Source of the DNA: Halalkalibacter nanhaiisediminis
Lineage (GTDB): Bacteria > Bacillota > Bacilli > Bacillales > Bacillaceae_D
Direction: 5' to 3'
Assembly: GCF_007830185.1 (NCBI RefSeq)
Contig: NZ_VLKZ01000002.1
Location: 248,001-312,000, forward strand
Length of the DNA: 64,000 nt
This document shows positions 16,736-26,010 of this stretch, piece after piece. Made by a program: the position numbers and the translations under genes. Within the stretch, counting starts at the first letter, position 1; each line of letters opens with the position of its first letter. The notes under the pieces are model-generated. The model was not told the DNA's origin and searched no databases. It saw nothing but the letters and a program-made list of their open reading frames with translations.

Positions 16736-17752
16736 ATGAAAGCAGTTGGATTATACAAATATTTACCAATAGAAAATCAAGAAAGTTTAGTTGATTTAGA
16801 CATTGAAAGACCGACTCCTACTAGTCGAGATATTCTTGTTAAAGTAAAGGCAATTGCTGTGAATCCAGTCGACACAAAAGTACGTAAACCAAAGGAAAAA
16901 GTCGAATCAGAACCACAAATTTTAGGATGGGATGTAGCTGGAATCGTCGAAGAAATCGGTCCAGACTGCACTTTATTTCAGCCTGGTGATGAAGTATTTT
17001 ATGCAGGAAGTATCACTCGTCAAGGTGGTAACAGTGAATTTCATCTTGTCGATGAACGCATCGTTGGTAAAAAACCAGCATCATTAGATTTTGCAGACGC
17101 TGCTGCATTACCACTTACCTCGATTACGGCATGGGAATCATTATTCGAGCGTCTCGGAATTAACATTGATGATTCAAATAACCAAAAGAAGAGTATCTTA
17201 ATTATTGGTGCTGCAGGTGGAGTTGGTTCAATTGCGACACAATTAGCAAAGCTAGCAAACCTAACCGTAATCGGTACTGCTTCAAGACCTGAATCAGTGA
17301 AATGGGCAAAAGAGCATGGTGCAGATTTTGTCATTAATCATTTTGAGTCATTCGTTCCCCAATTGAAAGAAATTGGTCACGAGCATGTTGACTACATACT
17401 TTGCTTAAATACAACCGAAAAACATTGGAATAACATGGCTGAAGCAATCGCTCCTCAAGGAAAGATTTGTTCAATTGAAGAAACAGACGAGTTAATCGAT
17501 ATAACACTATTAAAAAACAAAAGTGTAACGTTCGTTTGGGAATTAATGTTTACAAGATCAATGTTCCAAACAGATGATATGATAGAACAACATCACTTGT
17601 TAAACAAAGTTAGTGAATCAATTGATCAAAAGAGAATCAAAACAACTGTAAGAGAAGTGCTATCTCCAATTAACGCAGAAAACTTGAGAAAAGCTCACGC
17701 TACCTTGGAAGCAGGGAGAACGATTGGAAAAATTGTACTAAAAGATTTTTAA
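16736..17752 (+). CDS. Zinc-independent MDR-family alcohol dehydrogenase/quinone oxidoreductase
   Basis: 338 residues, medium-chain dehydrogenase/reductase fold: GroES-like N-domain (ILVKVKAIAVNPVDTKVR, LGWDVAGIVEEIG) and Rossmann domain with IIGAAGGVGSIATQLAK around 158-175. The zinc-ligand Cys residues of true ADHs are missing, pointing to the NADPH:quinone-reductase-like adh_fam_1 group. Likely reduces activated carbonyls or quinones. Good GACGAGGTG site. Confidence 0.82.
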   Translation: MKAVGLYKYLPIENQESLVDLDIERPTPTSRDILVKVKAIAVNPVDTKVRKPKEKVESEPQILGWDVAGIVEEIGPDCTLFQPGDEVFYAGSITRQGGNSEFHLVDERIVGKKPASLDFADAAALPLTSITAWESLFERLGINIDDSNNQKKSILIIGAAGGVGSIATQLAKLANLTVIGTASRPESVKWAKEHGADFVINHFESFVPQLKEIGHEHVDYILCLNTTEKHWNNMAEAIAPQGKICSIEETDELIDITLLKNKSVTFVWELMFTRSMFQTDDMIEQHHLLNKVSESIDQKRIKTTVREVLSPINAENLRKAHATLEAGRTIGKIVLKDF

Positions 17753-17758
17753 ATGCTT

Positions 17759-17795
17759 AAAAACCGTTGAGAAGAATATTCTCAACGGTTTTTTC
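17759..17795 (+). terminator. Rho-independent terminator
   Basis: AAAACCGTTGAGAA pairs across a GAATA-type loop with TTCTCAACGGTTTTTT; ends the MDR gene and touches the end of the convergent sulfite-oxidase-like gene. Confidence 0.88.
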
Positions 17796-18384
17796 AACGA
17801 TAACGTTCCTCTTTAAATGGATTGGCAGTCATTGAGTATCCGAGTTCCTCCCAGAAACCTTCCTCATCCTCTTTCATAAATCGGATTCCCGAAGCCCATT
17901 TTGTACCTTTCCATAAATAGAAAGAGGCTGGCGGAATCAAACGTAAAGGATACCCGTGCTTTGGAGTAATATCTTGCCAATCACGTTGTATGTCTTTCCA
18001 ACGATAAATGAACAAAGCATCGTCTCCAAGTAAAGCTTCTAGTGGTAAATTGGCCGAATAACCGTATCGATCTCCATTATAATAACCGTAGATTTTTACA
18101 TACTTTACGCCTTCATTAAGTTGTACCAATTCCACTAACTCACGCAAGGCTATACCTTCAAACGTACTACCAAATTTTGACCAGGTTGTTACACAATGCA
18201 TATCAATTGTTGATATTGTCTTTGGTAATTTCATGATGTCTGAATATGATAGAGTAATTTCCTCCTTTACTTCTCCAAACAATGTAAAATTCCACGTATT
18301 TTCATCAAATTCATATATATCGCCTTGATGTAAAATAGGCCAATTCTCCGTTTCAAATTGACCTGGTGGCAGGTGATTCCCCAT
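17794..18384 (-). CDS. Sulfite-oxidase-like molybdopterin oxidoreductase (YuiH-like)
   Basis: 196 residues covering the Mo-cofactor domain. The pterin-ligating Cys is seen in TIDMHCVTTWSKFG (Cys ~64), followed by EALLGDDALFIYRWKD and the conserved HGYPLRLIPPASFYLWKGTKWASGIRF. No Tat signal and no dimerisation domain, as in the short B. subtilis YuiH group of cytoplasmic proteins. Substrate unknown; no heme partner gene adjacent. Confidence 0.85.
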   Translation of the reverse strand: MGNHLPPGQFETENWPILHQGDIYEFDENTWNFTLFGEVKEEITLSYSDIMKLPKTISTIDMHCVTTWSKFGSTFEGIALRELVELVQLNEGVKYVKIYGYYNGDRYGYSANLPLEALLGDDALFIYRWKDIQRDWQDITPKHGYPLRLIPPASFYLWKGTKWASGIRFMKEDEEGFWEELGYSMTANPFKEERYR

Positions 18385-18516
18385 TTAGCTTCATCCTTTA
18401 AATGTATTTTTACAATGAAATCCTTATATAAATCATACCTAATTGTCTACAGTGATGCAAACAACCGCAACTCAAATGGAACCATGATGCCTTTATTGCA
18501 CCATGGTTCTTAACAA

Positions 18517-20205
18517 TTATAAATTAAACTTTCTCACTGTAGCTTGTAATTCTTCTGCCATTCTTGAAAGTGTTTCAGCAGATGCAGATATTTCTTCCAT
18601 TGTAGCCATTTGTTCCTCAGCTGAAGCAGCTACATTTTGTGAATATGCAGATGCATTTTCAGCAATCGTTGAAGCTTCATCAATCGATTGAACCATCGTA
18701 ACTGTACTTAACGATATTTGTTTGATTGAGGTCGACACTTCCTCAATTTGTTTGAGAATATCACTGATCGACTCTGAAATAGCAGTAAACTCTGAACCAG
18801 CCTCAGTTGCATATACAAGACCTTCTTTTACGCTCTCGTTACCTTCACTCATTGCTGTAACCGAGCGCTGAATATCTTGTTGAATGTCATGAATAAGTTG
18901 ACTAATTTTACTTGCAGAGTCATTTGATTCAACAGCTAATTTACGTACCTCATCCGCTACAACTGCGAAGCCTTTTCCGTGCTCTCCAGCTCTTGCAGCT
19001 TCAATTGCCGCATTTAACGATAGTAAATTCGTTTGATCAGAAACTGCCGTAATCAGAGAAATAATATTGCCAATTTCTTTTGATTTTCCTTCTAAACTCA
19101 TAATCACATTTGAAATCTGATCTGTTTTATTGTTTATTTCATTCATTTGGCTTACAGTTTTGTCGATGACAACTAAACCATTTTTAGATTTTTGTTGTGT
19201 CAACGTTGTTGATTCTGTAACCGACTGCACATTCTTTGCAATTTGGTCCATACCTTTTGAAATATTACTAGCAATCTCATTTGCGGTATTTGTACTTTCA
19301 ACTTGCTTCTCAGCCCCACTAGCAACTGATTGAATCGATTCTGTAATCTGATCAGCGGCTCTTACAGATTCACTAGCACCCGCATTTAATTGTTCGGATG
19401 ATGCCGCAACCTGATCTGAGCTTATTGCAATATTACTAAGAATTTCTTTTAAATTATCGGTCATTTGATTAAACGATTGATTTAAATCACGAATCTCGTC
19501 TTTACTTTTTACATTAACTCGCTCGGCAGCGAGATTACCAGAAGCGACCTCTCTTGCTAATGCACTCATTTTCATAATCGGTCTTGAAATTGTATTCGAT
19601 ACTACTATTCCACCAGCAATCGCAATGACAAAAGCTAATACACTGACAATCATAACAACTCTTAATGCAGCTTCTGACGTTTGAATAGTAGTTGCCTCAT
19701 TTTCTTCAAGTATGTCCTCAAGCCAATCTTTTAATTGACTCGAAGCATCACGCATATCTCGACTTATCGGAACAATATTTTGATTCGTCATTAAAATAGC
19801 TTGTTCCTTATCAGTCGGAACAAGAGTAATAACTCGTTCTACTTCATTGATAAAAGATTCATTTAAAACGGTTACATCATCAAACCGCGTAATCGTTTCT
19901 TGTAACGTTGCTAACCCTTTAGCTTCTTCAATTAATCGTTGAATCTCGCTATTATTAAAGCGTAAATCATGAAGAAACGTTTCATTCTCGTACAATAAAT
20001 AACCTCTCAGATCACTTGTTTGCCTTCCAATTAATGAATCGATCTCTTGATTAATCGATCTTAATTCTGATACGGTATCTAACAAATATGTATAAGATTC
20101 CTGAGTACTTTTTAAATTCGCAAATGAGATAAAACTCGCTATCCCAAAAATAAATGCAGTTAGTAAAAAGCTTCCTATCAATTTTTTTCTTATTGTCAGT
20201 CTCAT
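18517..20205 (-). CDS. Methyl-accepting chemotaxis protein
   Basis: 562 residues: N-terminal helix (~8-28), four-helix-bundle/CHASE3-like extracytoplasmic sensor (~30-183), second helix (~184-205), HAMP ([23 protein letters not shown], ~206-260), and a long coiled-coil signalling domain with the conserved hairpin tip [28 protein letters not shown]. Ligand unknown. Typical Bacillus length and 44-helix-heptad class. RBS GGAGGAAACG. Confidence 0.9.
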   Translation of the reverse strand: MRLTIRKKLIGSFLLTAFIFGIASFISFANLKSTQESYTYLLDTVSELRSINQEIDSLIGRQTSDLRGYLLYENETFLHDLRFNNSEIQRLIEEAKGLATLQETITRFDDVTVLNESFINEVERVITLVPTDKEQAILMTNQNIVPISRDMRDASSQLKDWLEDILEENEATTIQTSEAALRVVMIVSVLAFVIAIAGGIVVSNTISRPIMKMSALAREVASGNLAAERVNVKSKDEIRDLNQSFNQMTDNLKEILSNIAISSDQVAASSEQLNAGASESVRAADQITESIQSVASGAEKQVESTNTANEIASNISKGMDQIAKNVQSVTESTTLTQQKSKNGLVVIDKTVSQMNEINNKTDQISNVIMSLEGKSKEIGNIISLITAVSDQTNLLSLNAAIEAARAGEHGKGFAVVADEVRKLAVESNDSASKISQLIHDIQQDIQRSVTAMSEGNESVKEGLVYATEAGSEFTAISESISDILKQIEEVSTSIKQISLSTVTMVQSIDEASTIAENASAYSQNVAASAEEQMATMEEISASAETLSRMAEELQATVRKFNL

Positions 20206-20354
20206 CCTTTAACGTTTCCTCCATTTCATAATCTAGATGTCGGCATACTTTTGTACTATATAGCAAATTCCGACAAATCTCAAGTTATACTTTTCTTACT
20301 CTATTACTTAAGTTGTAATTAGTTATAATTGTTATTTATTTGGTTCCGCCCATA

Positions 20355-20383
20355 TAAAAAAACAGCTCAATAATTTGAGCTGC
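20355..20383 (-). terminator. Terminator of the MFS gene
   Basis: GCAGCTCAAATTATTGAGCTGTT hairpin followed by TTTTTT on the minus strand, 10 nt past the stop codon. Confidence 0.85.
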
Positions 20384-20392
20384 TATCATCAT

Positions 20393-21754
20393 TTAATTGG
20401 TATTTTTACTTTTTAAATACCAAACAAAGACCAATATCGCACATAAGATTAACATGAATAAGCCAATGAATATATTTCTATACATTATCTCTGGAATCAT
20501 CCCTTTTTGCATCGTTAATAAAATCCCTGTCAACGTGACTCCAAGTGCCCCACCAAAAAATTGAATTAATTGAGCCATCCCCATTCCTGTTCCAATTTCA
20601 TCAGTTACTAAAATTCTCGTCACTTCATTTGATACACTAGCATTTATACAGGAAAATCCGATACTCATAAACACATAAATAAAAAGAATTGAATACGTGA
20701 AAATCGTTGATGTAAATGCAAATAATAATGTCGCAATGACAAGAAATGACTGTCCAAAAATGATTAAAGGTATATTACCGTAGCGATCAATGAAACTCCC
20801 AATAAACTGAGCTGTAATCGCTGATACTATAGCTCCAGGAAAGATTAGCATTCCCACCTCTGCTGGCTCTTTATGAAAAACAACTGACAAGATGATGGGC
20901 ATTAAAAATAATGTTGCGAAATGAATCAAAAATGCTATAAATCCAATGAAAATCAATTTCATATATTGCTTATTTTTAAGAAGTTTTGGTTGAATAAAAG
21001 GGGCATCTATTTTATGAAAATGATTCCACGAAAGTACAATAAAAACGATACTACATATTAGAATTAGATAAGAAAAAGTTGATAGAAACAACAAAAGTCC
21101 TGTTACACTTAAACCAGTAAGGACTCCCCCAATAATATCAAACTTTCCTTTTTCAGTTTCTTCTTTGGGTAGAAGCTTTTGAAACAACGGTATGAATAAA
21201 ACCACAAAACCCGTAACGACGAAAAGAAAATTCCAACCTAAATATTGTGTAATTAACCCGCCTATCACTGGGCCTAACCCAAACCCTAAAGACGCAGCTG
21301 AGGAAATAAAAGCCATTGCTTTCCCCCTTCTAGCTTGAGGAATATAACGCCCTGCTAGAACCATTGCAAGGCCTGGGACTGCGCCTGCACCAGCAGCTTG
21401 AAAAATACGAGCTCCTAGTAAAACATAAAAATCATTTGCAAGAAAACCTATGACTGAGGCTACTCCAAGTATGAATAAACCAATGATAAGAAGCTTTGAA
21501 ATAGGAATAAAGTCAGATAGTCGACTAAATGTTAATGTCGCAATGGCAAAAACGATGGAATAACCTGAAACAATCCAAGATGCTGTTGAAGACGTTAATG
21601 AAAGGTCCGTCAGAATGCTAGGCAGTGCTATATTAAACATTGTCGTATTCATGACAACTAACCAAACTGTAAAACTCCAAATAAGAATGATTTTGTTTTC
21701 TTGAAATTTTTCTGTATCACTGTTTTTGGAAGCCTCTATAGAAATGGATGACAT
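20393..21754 (-). CDS. MFS drug-efflux transporter, 14-TM DHA2 type, Tet(L)-like
   Basis: 453 residues with about 14 hydrophobic segments. VVMNTTMFNIALPSIL, the motif-A variant FSRLSDFIPISKLL between TM2 and TM3, and GLAMVLAGRYIPQARRGKAMAFISSAASLGFGLGPVIGGLI (motif C region) closely follow the pattern of Tet(K)/Tet(L)-type and related proton antiporters. Whether tetracycline is a substrate cannot be decided; many chromosomal relatives are general drug or Na+/K+ antiporters. No attenuator leader peptide was recognised upstream. Confidence 0.8.
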   Translation of the reverse strand: MSSISIEASKNSDTEKFQENKIILIWSFTVWLVVMNTTMFNIALPSILTDLSLTSSTASWIVSGYSIVFAIATLTFSRLSDFIPISKLLIIGLFILGVASVIGFLANDFYVLLGARIFQAAGAGAVPGLAMVLAGRYIPQARRGKAMAFISSAASLGFGLGPVIGGLITQYLGWNFLFVVTGFVVLFIPLFQKLLPKEETEKGKFDIIGGVLTGLSVTGLLLFLSTFSYLILICSIVFIVLSWNHFHKIDAPFIQPKLLKNKQYMKLIFIGFIAFLIHFATLFLMPIILSVVFHKEPAEVGMLIFPGAIVSAITAQFIGSFIDRYGNIPLIIFGQSFLVIATLLFAFTSTIFTYSILFIYVFMSIGFSCINASVSNEVTRILVTDEIGTGMGMAQLIQFFGGALGVTLTGILLTMQKGMIPEIMYRNIFIGLFMLILCAILVFVWYLKSKNTN

Positions 21755-21833
21755 ATGACCCCACCTAATTTTTAAAATGGTTAATTTTTGAATCTTTCAC
21801 TTTATCATAATCCTTAATCTGTCTTATGAAAAG

Positions 21834-21861
21834 AAAAAAACTTCGCTATCCGAAGTTTTTT
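21834..21861. terminator. Short bidirectional hairpin terminator
   Basis: AAAAACTTCG-CTATC-CGAAGTTTTTT. Lies between the end of YceI and the upstream side of the MFS gene; may be a second terminator for YceI. Confidence 0.65.
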
Positions 21862-21912
21862 ATCATCTATAGGTTTCATATAAAAAATTGCTTACCTTTC
21901 TTTAAACATTAA

Positions 21913-21940
21913 TAAAAGCGTAGCCTATCACAGCTACGCT
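21913..21940 (-). terminator. Terminator of yceI-like gene
   Basis: AGCGTAGC pairs with GCTACGCT; the minus strand continues into TTTTATT. Confidence 0.75.
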
Positions 21941-21952
21941 AAATTTAATAAC

Positions 21953-22480
21953 TTATTCTATAACAAACTCAAAGTTTGCAATGAGTTTAACGTCTTTCCC
22001 TACCAACACACCGCCTGTTTCAAGAGCAGCATTCCATGTTAAGCCATATGCTTCACGGTTAATTTTCCCTTCTACATCAAAGCCCGCTACTGTACTTCCA
22101 TCCATAGGATTCTTAGAAGTTCCGTTATATTCTACGGTAAAGACTTCCGTTTTAGTTACATCTTTAATTGTGACCTCTGCAGTCATTTCATATTCTTCAT
22201 CAGAAACTTTTTTAATAGAAGCACTTTCGATTTTAATGTTTGGATAGCTCTCTACATCAAAGAAATCTGCCGAACGCAAGTGACCATCACGATCTTCATT
22301 GTTTGTATCGATAGACGCTGCATCCACTATTATATTCACTTTAAGTCCTTCTAAATTATTAATATCTCCATTAACATCTACATCAAAATCTTTAAACTCA
22401 CCTTTCGTTTTTGAAACCATCATGTGTTTAACTTGAAATGTTACTCCGCTGTGTACTTTGTCTAATTTAAAAATTGTCAT
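21953..22480 (-). CDS. YceI family lipid-binding beta-barrel protein
   Basis: 175 residues: FKLDKVHSGVTFQVKHMMVSKTKGEFKDF and DGHLRSADFFDVESYPNIKIES are the YceI signatures; NREAYGLTWNAALETGGVLVGKDVKLIANFEF closes the barrel. YceI proteins bind isoprenoid chains in a lipocalin-like pocket. There is no signal peptide, so this copy is cytoplasmic, as in other Bacillus homologues. GGAGG site at good spacing. Confidence 0.9.
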   Translation of the reverse strand: MTIFKLDKVHSGVTFQVKHMMVSKTKGEFKDFDVDVNGDINNLEGLKVNIIVDAASIDTNNEDRDGHLRSADFFDVESYPNIKIESASIKKVSDEEYEMTAEVTIKDVTKTEVFTVEYNGTSKNPMDGSTVAGFDVEGKINREAYGLTWNAALETGGVLVGKDVKLIANFEFVIE

Positions 22481-23038
22481 CTTTCATCTACCTCCAGAAT
22501 AGTTTTGTAGTTTTGTATATATTTTGGTACAGAAAACTCATACAATTTTCACTAATTAAGTTAAATTAACTTTATAATATTTATTAAATTACGTCAAGTA
22601 TTAAACTTATCTTTTGTAAGTGTATTTTTTATTTAATTATTTTATATCGAAATGACCGAAAGCTAATTTCGCATAAAAACTTAAAATATCTCTCCCCTTT
22701 TATTCAACATTTTCTCCCAGAATCCCTCTTTGTTCTTTATCTTTACTTAAAGTTAATCATTACTAAAATGTAGACGTCATGCTGTTAGTACTTACTACAC
22801 TTTTTCACATATTGCATCCAAATGTACAATCGGACAGTCTATATCAGTTGTTTCATCCATTAAAGGAGACTCTTTATATTTGCATAGCTATCAACTCTCT
22901 ACCTTTTTTGATATAGAACAGATGAAGTCAAATTCATAAAAAAATTTTTAAAAATTTAATAATTTTTATAAAACAGGGTTGTTTTTATTCATCTGTTATA
23001 ATACAATACAGTTAATAAAACATTTGGAGGGATAAACA
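22481..23038. other. 558-bp intergenic region
   Basis: AT-rich. It holds the yceI promoter side and, at the right, a -10-like TATAAT (about 22999) before the YhfH gene. A 21-codon frame on the minus strand near 22862-22797 (DCPIVHLDAICEKV) has no ribosome binding site; it might be a gene remnant. No RNA gene recognised. Confidence 0.3.
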
Positions 23039-23173
23039 ATGACACCTACACCAGAATATTTCAGAAAGTTAGATCCGAAAATTTGTACAGATTGCGGCAA
23101 TAAAATTGATGAAATGCACGAATCATATATTAACCAATGTGACAAGTGCTTGAGGCATACTGATCACATATAA
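23039..23173 (+). CDS. YhfH family small zinc-ribbon protein (44 aa)
   Basis: MTPTPEYFRKLDPKICTDCG then HESYINQCDKCL: two CxxC pairs spaced like B. subtilis YhfH, forming a probable zinc ribbon. Good ribosome binding site TTGGAGG 9 nt upstream and a strong terminator downstream, so a single-gene unit. Function unknown. Confidence 0.75.
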   Translation: MTPTPEYFRKLDPKICTDCGNKIDEMHESYINQCDKCLRHTDHI

Positions 23174-23239
23174 AGATTGAATACTGTTTTATAACAGAAT
23201 TCAAAAGAATTAATAAAATAGATATAATGAAACGGGCAT

Positions 23240-23284
23240 AGGCCGACTCTTTTATCAGAATACTTCAAAGAGTCGGCCTTTTTG
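23240..23284 (+). terminator. Rho-independent terminator
   Basis: AGGCCGACTCTTT pairs with AAAGAGTCGGCCT followed by TTTT. Ends the YhfH gene; the next coding start is at 23324. Confidence 0.9.
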
Positions 23285-23323
23285 TGTTATTCTTATACTA
23301 TTAAAGAAGAAAGGATGATTTTA

Positions 23324-23803
23324 ATGACAATACATACAGCAGATATTTGTGATGATCATTTTGACAAAATAAAAGTGGCAGACTCGATTTTTTCTCAATA
23401 CGGGAAAAAGAAAGCGTTTCATGGACCGATTTATACAGTAAAGGTATTCGAAGACAATGTTCTTGTAAAAAAAGCTTTAGAAACGATTCCCGAAGGTAGT
23501 GTATTAGTTGTCGATGGAGGCGGTTCACGCAAACGTGCGCTCATGGGGGACAATCTTGTTGATATTGCCGTGAAACGAAAGCTAGCTGGCATTGTTATTT
23601 ACGGTTGCATAAGAGATAGTTCGCAAGTAAATGAAATGGAAATGGGCATTTTTGCTCTCGGAACAAACCCACTTAAAAGCATCAAACAAGGAAAAGGCCA
23701 AGAGAACATTCCTGTTCAATTTGCTGGAGTAAGTTTTGAACCAGGGTCTTATCTTTATGCAGATGAAGATGGTATCTTAATTTCAGAAAATCAACTTTAT
23801 TAA
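23324..23803 (+). CDS. RraA-like family protein
   Basis: About 159 residues with the RraA/MenG-like core: TADICDDHFD (start), FHGPIYTVKVFEDNVLVKKAL, VLVVDGGGSRKRALMGDNL and GIVIYGCIRDSSQV, which match the RraA/HMG-aldolase fold including the Gly-rich and Arg-Asp residues (GCIRD) that bind substrate and metal in the aldolase members. Members either inhibit RNase E or act as 4-hydroxy-4-methyl-2-oxoglutarate/oxaloacetate aldolases; in Bacillus the enzyme role is likelier. ATG 23324 is favoured (AAGAAAGG 9 nt upstream). Confidence 0.82.
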   Translation: MTIHTADICDDHFDKIKVADSIFSQYGKKKAFHGPIYTVKVFEDNVLVKKALETIPEGSVLVVDGGGSRKRALMGDNLVDIAVKRKLAGIVIYGCIRDSSQVNEMEMGIFALGTNPLKSIKQGKGQENIPVQFAGVSFEPGSYLYADEDGILISENQLY

Positions 23804-23893
23804 CTTTAGTTGAAGCAGCCGATTAGACATAAAGATTGATCTGGATATATAATTTAAAAAAGAAAGAAGTCGTTATATATTTAGGAGGCAATA

Positions 23894-24541
23894 ATGACAC
23901 TTAAAATTAAAGTATATTCAGATTATGTTTGACCATTTTGTTTCTTAGCGGAGTTTCCGCTTAACGAAGCCATTAAAGGAAAAGATGTAGAAATTGAATG
24001 GATGCCATTCGAATTACGCCCTTATCCGAATGAAACATTGAAACCTGAAGGTGATTACCTTCAAAATGCTTGGAAGCAATCGATTTACCCAATGGCTGAA
24101 CGAATGGGCATTAAAATCGTTCTTCCAAAAGTATCTCCTCAACCGTATACTCATTTAGCATTTGAAGGGTTTCAGTATGCTAAAGAGCACGGTAAAGGTA
24201 ATGAGTACAACCATCGTATTCTGAGTGCCTTTTTTCAAGAGGAACAGGATATCGGAGACATTGATGTCTTAACATCATTAGCTACTGAAGTCGGTTTGAA
24301 TAAACAAGAATACCGAGAAGCTTTAGTAACTCGAAAATACAAAGAAGCTCATCAAAAAGCACTCGATCATTCCTATCAAGAAGCAAACATCACTGCCGTT
24401 CCGACTTTTATAATAGGTGAAACAAAAGTTGCAGGAATGCGCTCTAAGGAAAGCTTGGAAAAAATCATCAAAGACGAGACACAAAAGCAAAAACCAATTG
24501 AATCAATGGATGGCATGTCTTGTGGAATTGACGGTTGTTAA
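23894..24541 (+). CDS. DsbA/FrnE-like oxidoreductase with in-frame UGA at the redox Cys (candidate selenoprotein)
   Basis: ATG at 23894 (AGGAGG 6 nt before it) opens VYSDYV-[UGA]-PFCFLAEFPL. The UGA at 23930-23932 is codon 13 and takes the exact place of the first Cys of the CPFC active site of DsbA/FrnE-type thioredoxin-fold proteins. The rest of the frame is intact to TAA at 24539: an all-helical insert, then the cis-Pro loop NITAVPTFIIGETKVAG, and a C-terminal SMDGMSCGIDGC tail with two extra Cys. Nothing else in the frame is damaged. Read through as selenocysteine the protein is 215 aa, normal for the family. A simple TGT/TGC to TGA nonsense mutation is the alternative; a downstream ATG (24002) would give a protein without the active site. 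Confidence 0.6.
23947..23961 (+). promoter_or_regulatory. SECIS-like stem-loop 3' of the UGA
   Basis: AGCGG-AGTTT-CCGCT forms a 5-bp stem (6 bp if the A-T closing pair is counted) with a 5-nt apical loop having G as second base. The loop begins 19 nt after the UGA. This agrees with general bacterial SECIS geometry (short stem, G in the first two loop positions, about 16-37 nt from the UGA). Weak flanking pairs (TT with AA, TTC with GAA) could lengthen it. Confidence 0.45.
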
Positions 24542-24561
24542 TTCACTTCAGTTTGATTAAT

Positions 24562-24604
24562 AAAAGGAACAGGATTAAATGAATGTTGATCCTGTTCCTT
24601 TTTT
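24562..24604. terminator. Bidirectional terminator
   Basis: AAAAGGAACAGGAT (24562-24575) pairs with ATCCTGTTCCTTTT and ends in a T-run; follows the DsbA-like gene and faces the DUF421 pseudogene. Confidence 0.88.
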
Positions 24605-24625
24605 AATTCGATCGCTTGTTTACAT

Positions 24626-25260
24626 TTAATTTCTTGTTTTTTCATTTACATAAGCATAGATAATATCTTTTAATATTATTCGATGACCTTTTAGTTCATT
24701 CATCAACCATCCTTCTGACTTGTCTAGTAGCACAGGGTTTTAATATTGAATTTTCCCATTAATGATGACAGAGATAGGCAAACCTTCATCACCAATTGAA
24801 TCGTCCATATGCTCGACTGTTACAGGCGTATTTTCGACTTTCGGAATGATACTTACTTCTCCGATTAATTCAAGCAAAGCATAATCTACACCTGATATTT
24901 TGAATACCCTTTACTTTTTAAGATCGAAAGCAATTACAAAACTGATAATTTCGACTCTTCTTAATAATCTTCATGTATCGTTCCATTTTTAATTAGCAGT
25001 GTTGGCTCCCCTAAAAAGAAATGGTCGCCCCAGTGATTCAATGTTAAATATGCAAATAAAATATACAGGCCAACAAGAATAGCAAGGGCATATAAAGTAG
25101 GAACATATTCAGTACTGATTAATGGTTCTGAAGCAATTCCAACAATAATAATTGCGACTAAATTATATGGGGTCATTTGAATAATTGTTGATTTTCCCAT
25201 TAAACTTATAATGGCAATTGTCATTAAATAGATCGTTAATATTTTTACAATTAAACTCAT
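24626..25260 (-). pseudogene. DUF421 (YetF/YdfS-like) membrane protein, decayed
   Basis: The intact first ~100 codons encode three hydrophobic segments (VKILTIYLMTIAIISLMG, NLVAIIIVGIASEPL, YALAILVGLYILFAYLTL) and the start of the C-terminal domain (PTLLIKNGTIHEDY), then TAA. Downstream, in shifted frames, DYALLELIGEVSIIPK, TPVTVEHMDDSIGDEGLPISVIINGKIQ, and after another TAA LLDKSEGWLMNELKGH continue the family pattern to 24626. At least two stops and frameshifts: a pseudogene. No function is retained beyond a possible N-terminal fragment. Confidence 0.75.
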
Positions 25261-25458
25261 CAAATCACCACTATTATTTTGATGAGTGCTTTGCTAAGTT
25301 AAATTGTAAAGTTCCCGTATTAAGTTTATTTCATTCCATGTGTTGTTGATTAACATATAAATGCTCCTCAAGTTTATTTTTGAACAACCCTCCACTTACA
25401 ACTTGAAGAGGGAGTTTTCTCACTTGTTTTAGATAAATAAGTACATCATTCCTTTCAA

Positions 25459-26010
25459 TCATTTAGCCGTTACCACATGCTTTAGCGCATTGGTCATTTG
25501 CACAATTTGTATGCCTAATCGTTGAATTCTAGCCGCAACCTCAGTATCTATTACTTCATTCCTATTATTAAAATGTTCCCTGTGTGCATAAACATATTCT
25601 GGAGTAATATATGACTTAAAGTATCCTGCAATTGGTTTTAACTGATTTTCAACGACTAAATAATGTTGATATGTTCCCCCAGTTGCCGCAAATCCAATCA
25701 CTTTATTGCGCAATGCTGAAACAGGTAACAAATCAAATAAATTCTTTAACACACCTGTTAAAGAAGCTTGAAAAATCGGAGTGGCAATTATATAACAGTC
25801 TGCCGATTCAATCATTTCAATCATTTTTTTCGTATCAGCATTGTACTCCGTTATCGGCCTTCCATCACAAAATTCCATGTTGAATTGGGTTAAATCTAGT
25901 ATTTCTGTAGTAATAGTCGGATCATAGTTTTGCGCCTCCTTTAATACAGCTTCAACGATTGAAATTGGTTTGACTCCGATAATCGTCCCTGATATTCCTA
26001 ACAGTTTCAA
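25459..26010 (-). CDS. NADPH-dependent FMN reductase (flavodoxin-like), last gene of the Nit1C-type operon
   Basis: 183 residues. The flavodoxin-like FMN-binding N-terminus KLLGISGTIIGVKPIS, the IIATPIFQASLTGVLKNLFDLLP segment, and GFAATGGTYQHYLVV typify NADPH-dependent FMN reductases (SsuE/YwqN group). Start overlaps the end of the nitrilase gene by 4 nt (ATGA), so translation is coupled. It probably supplies reduced flavin or acts on the cluster's product; the usual Nit1C clusters carry a flavin-dependent oxidoreductase (MSMEG_0569-like), which I do not see, so this may fill a redox role. Confidence 0.8.
   Translation of the reverse strand: MKLLGISGTIIGVKPISIVEAVLKEAQNYDPTITTEILDLTQFNMEFCDGRPITEYNADTKKMIEMIESADCYIIATPIFQASLTGVLKNLFDLLPVSALRNKVIGFAATGGTYQHYLVVENQLKPIAGYFKSYITPEYVYAHREHFNNRNEVIDTEVAARIQRLGIQIVQMTNALKHVVTAK

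Noticed and set aside
22797-22862. 21-codon minus-strand frame ending DAICEKV
   Set aside because: No ribosome binding site, not conserved to my knowledge; at most a remnant.
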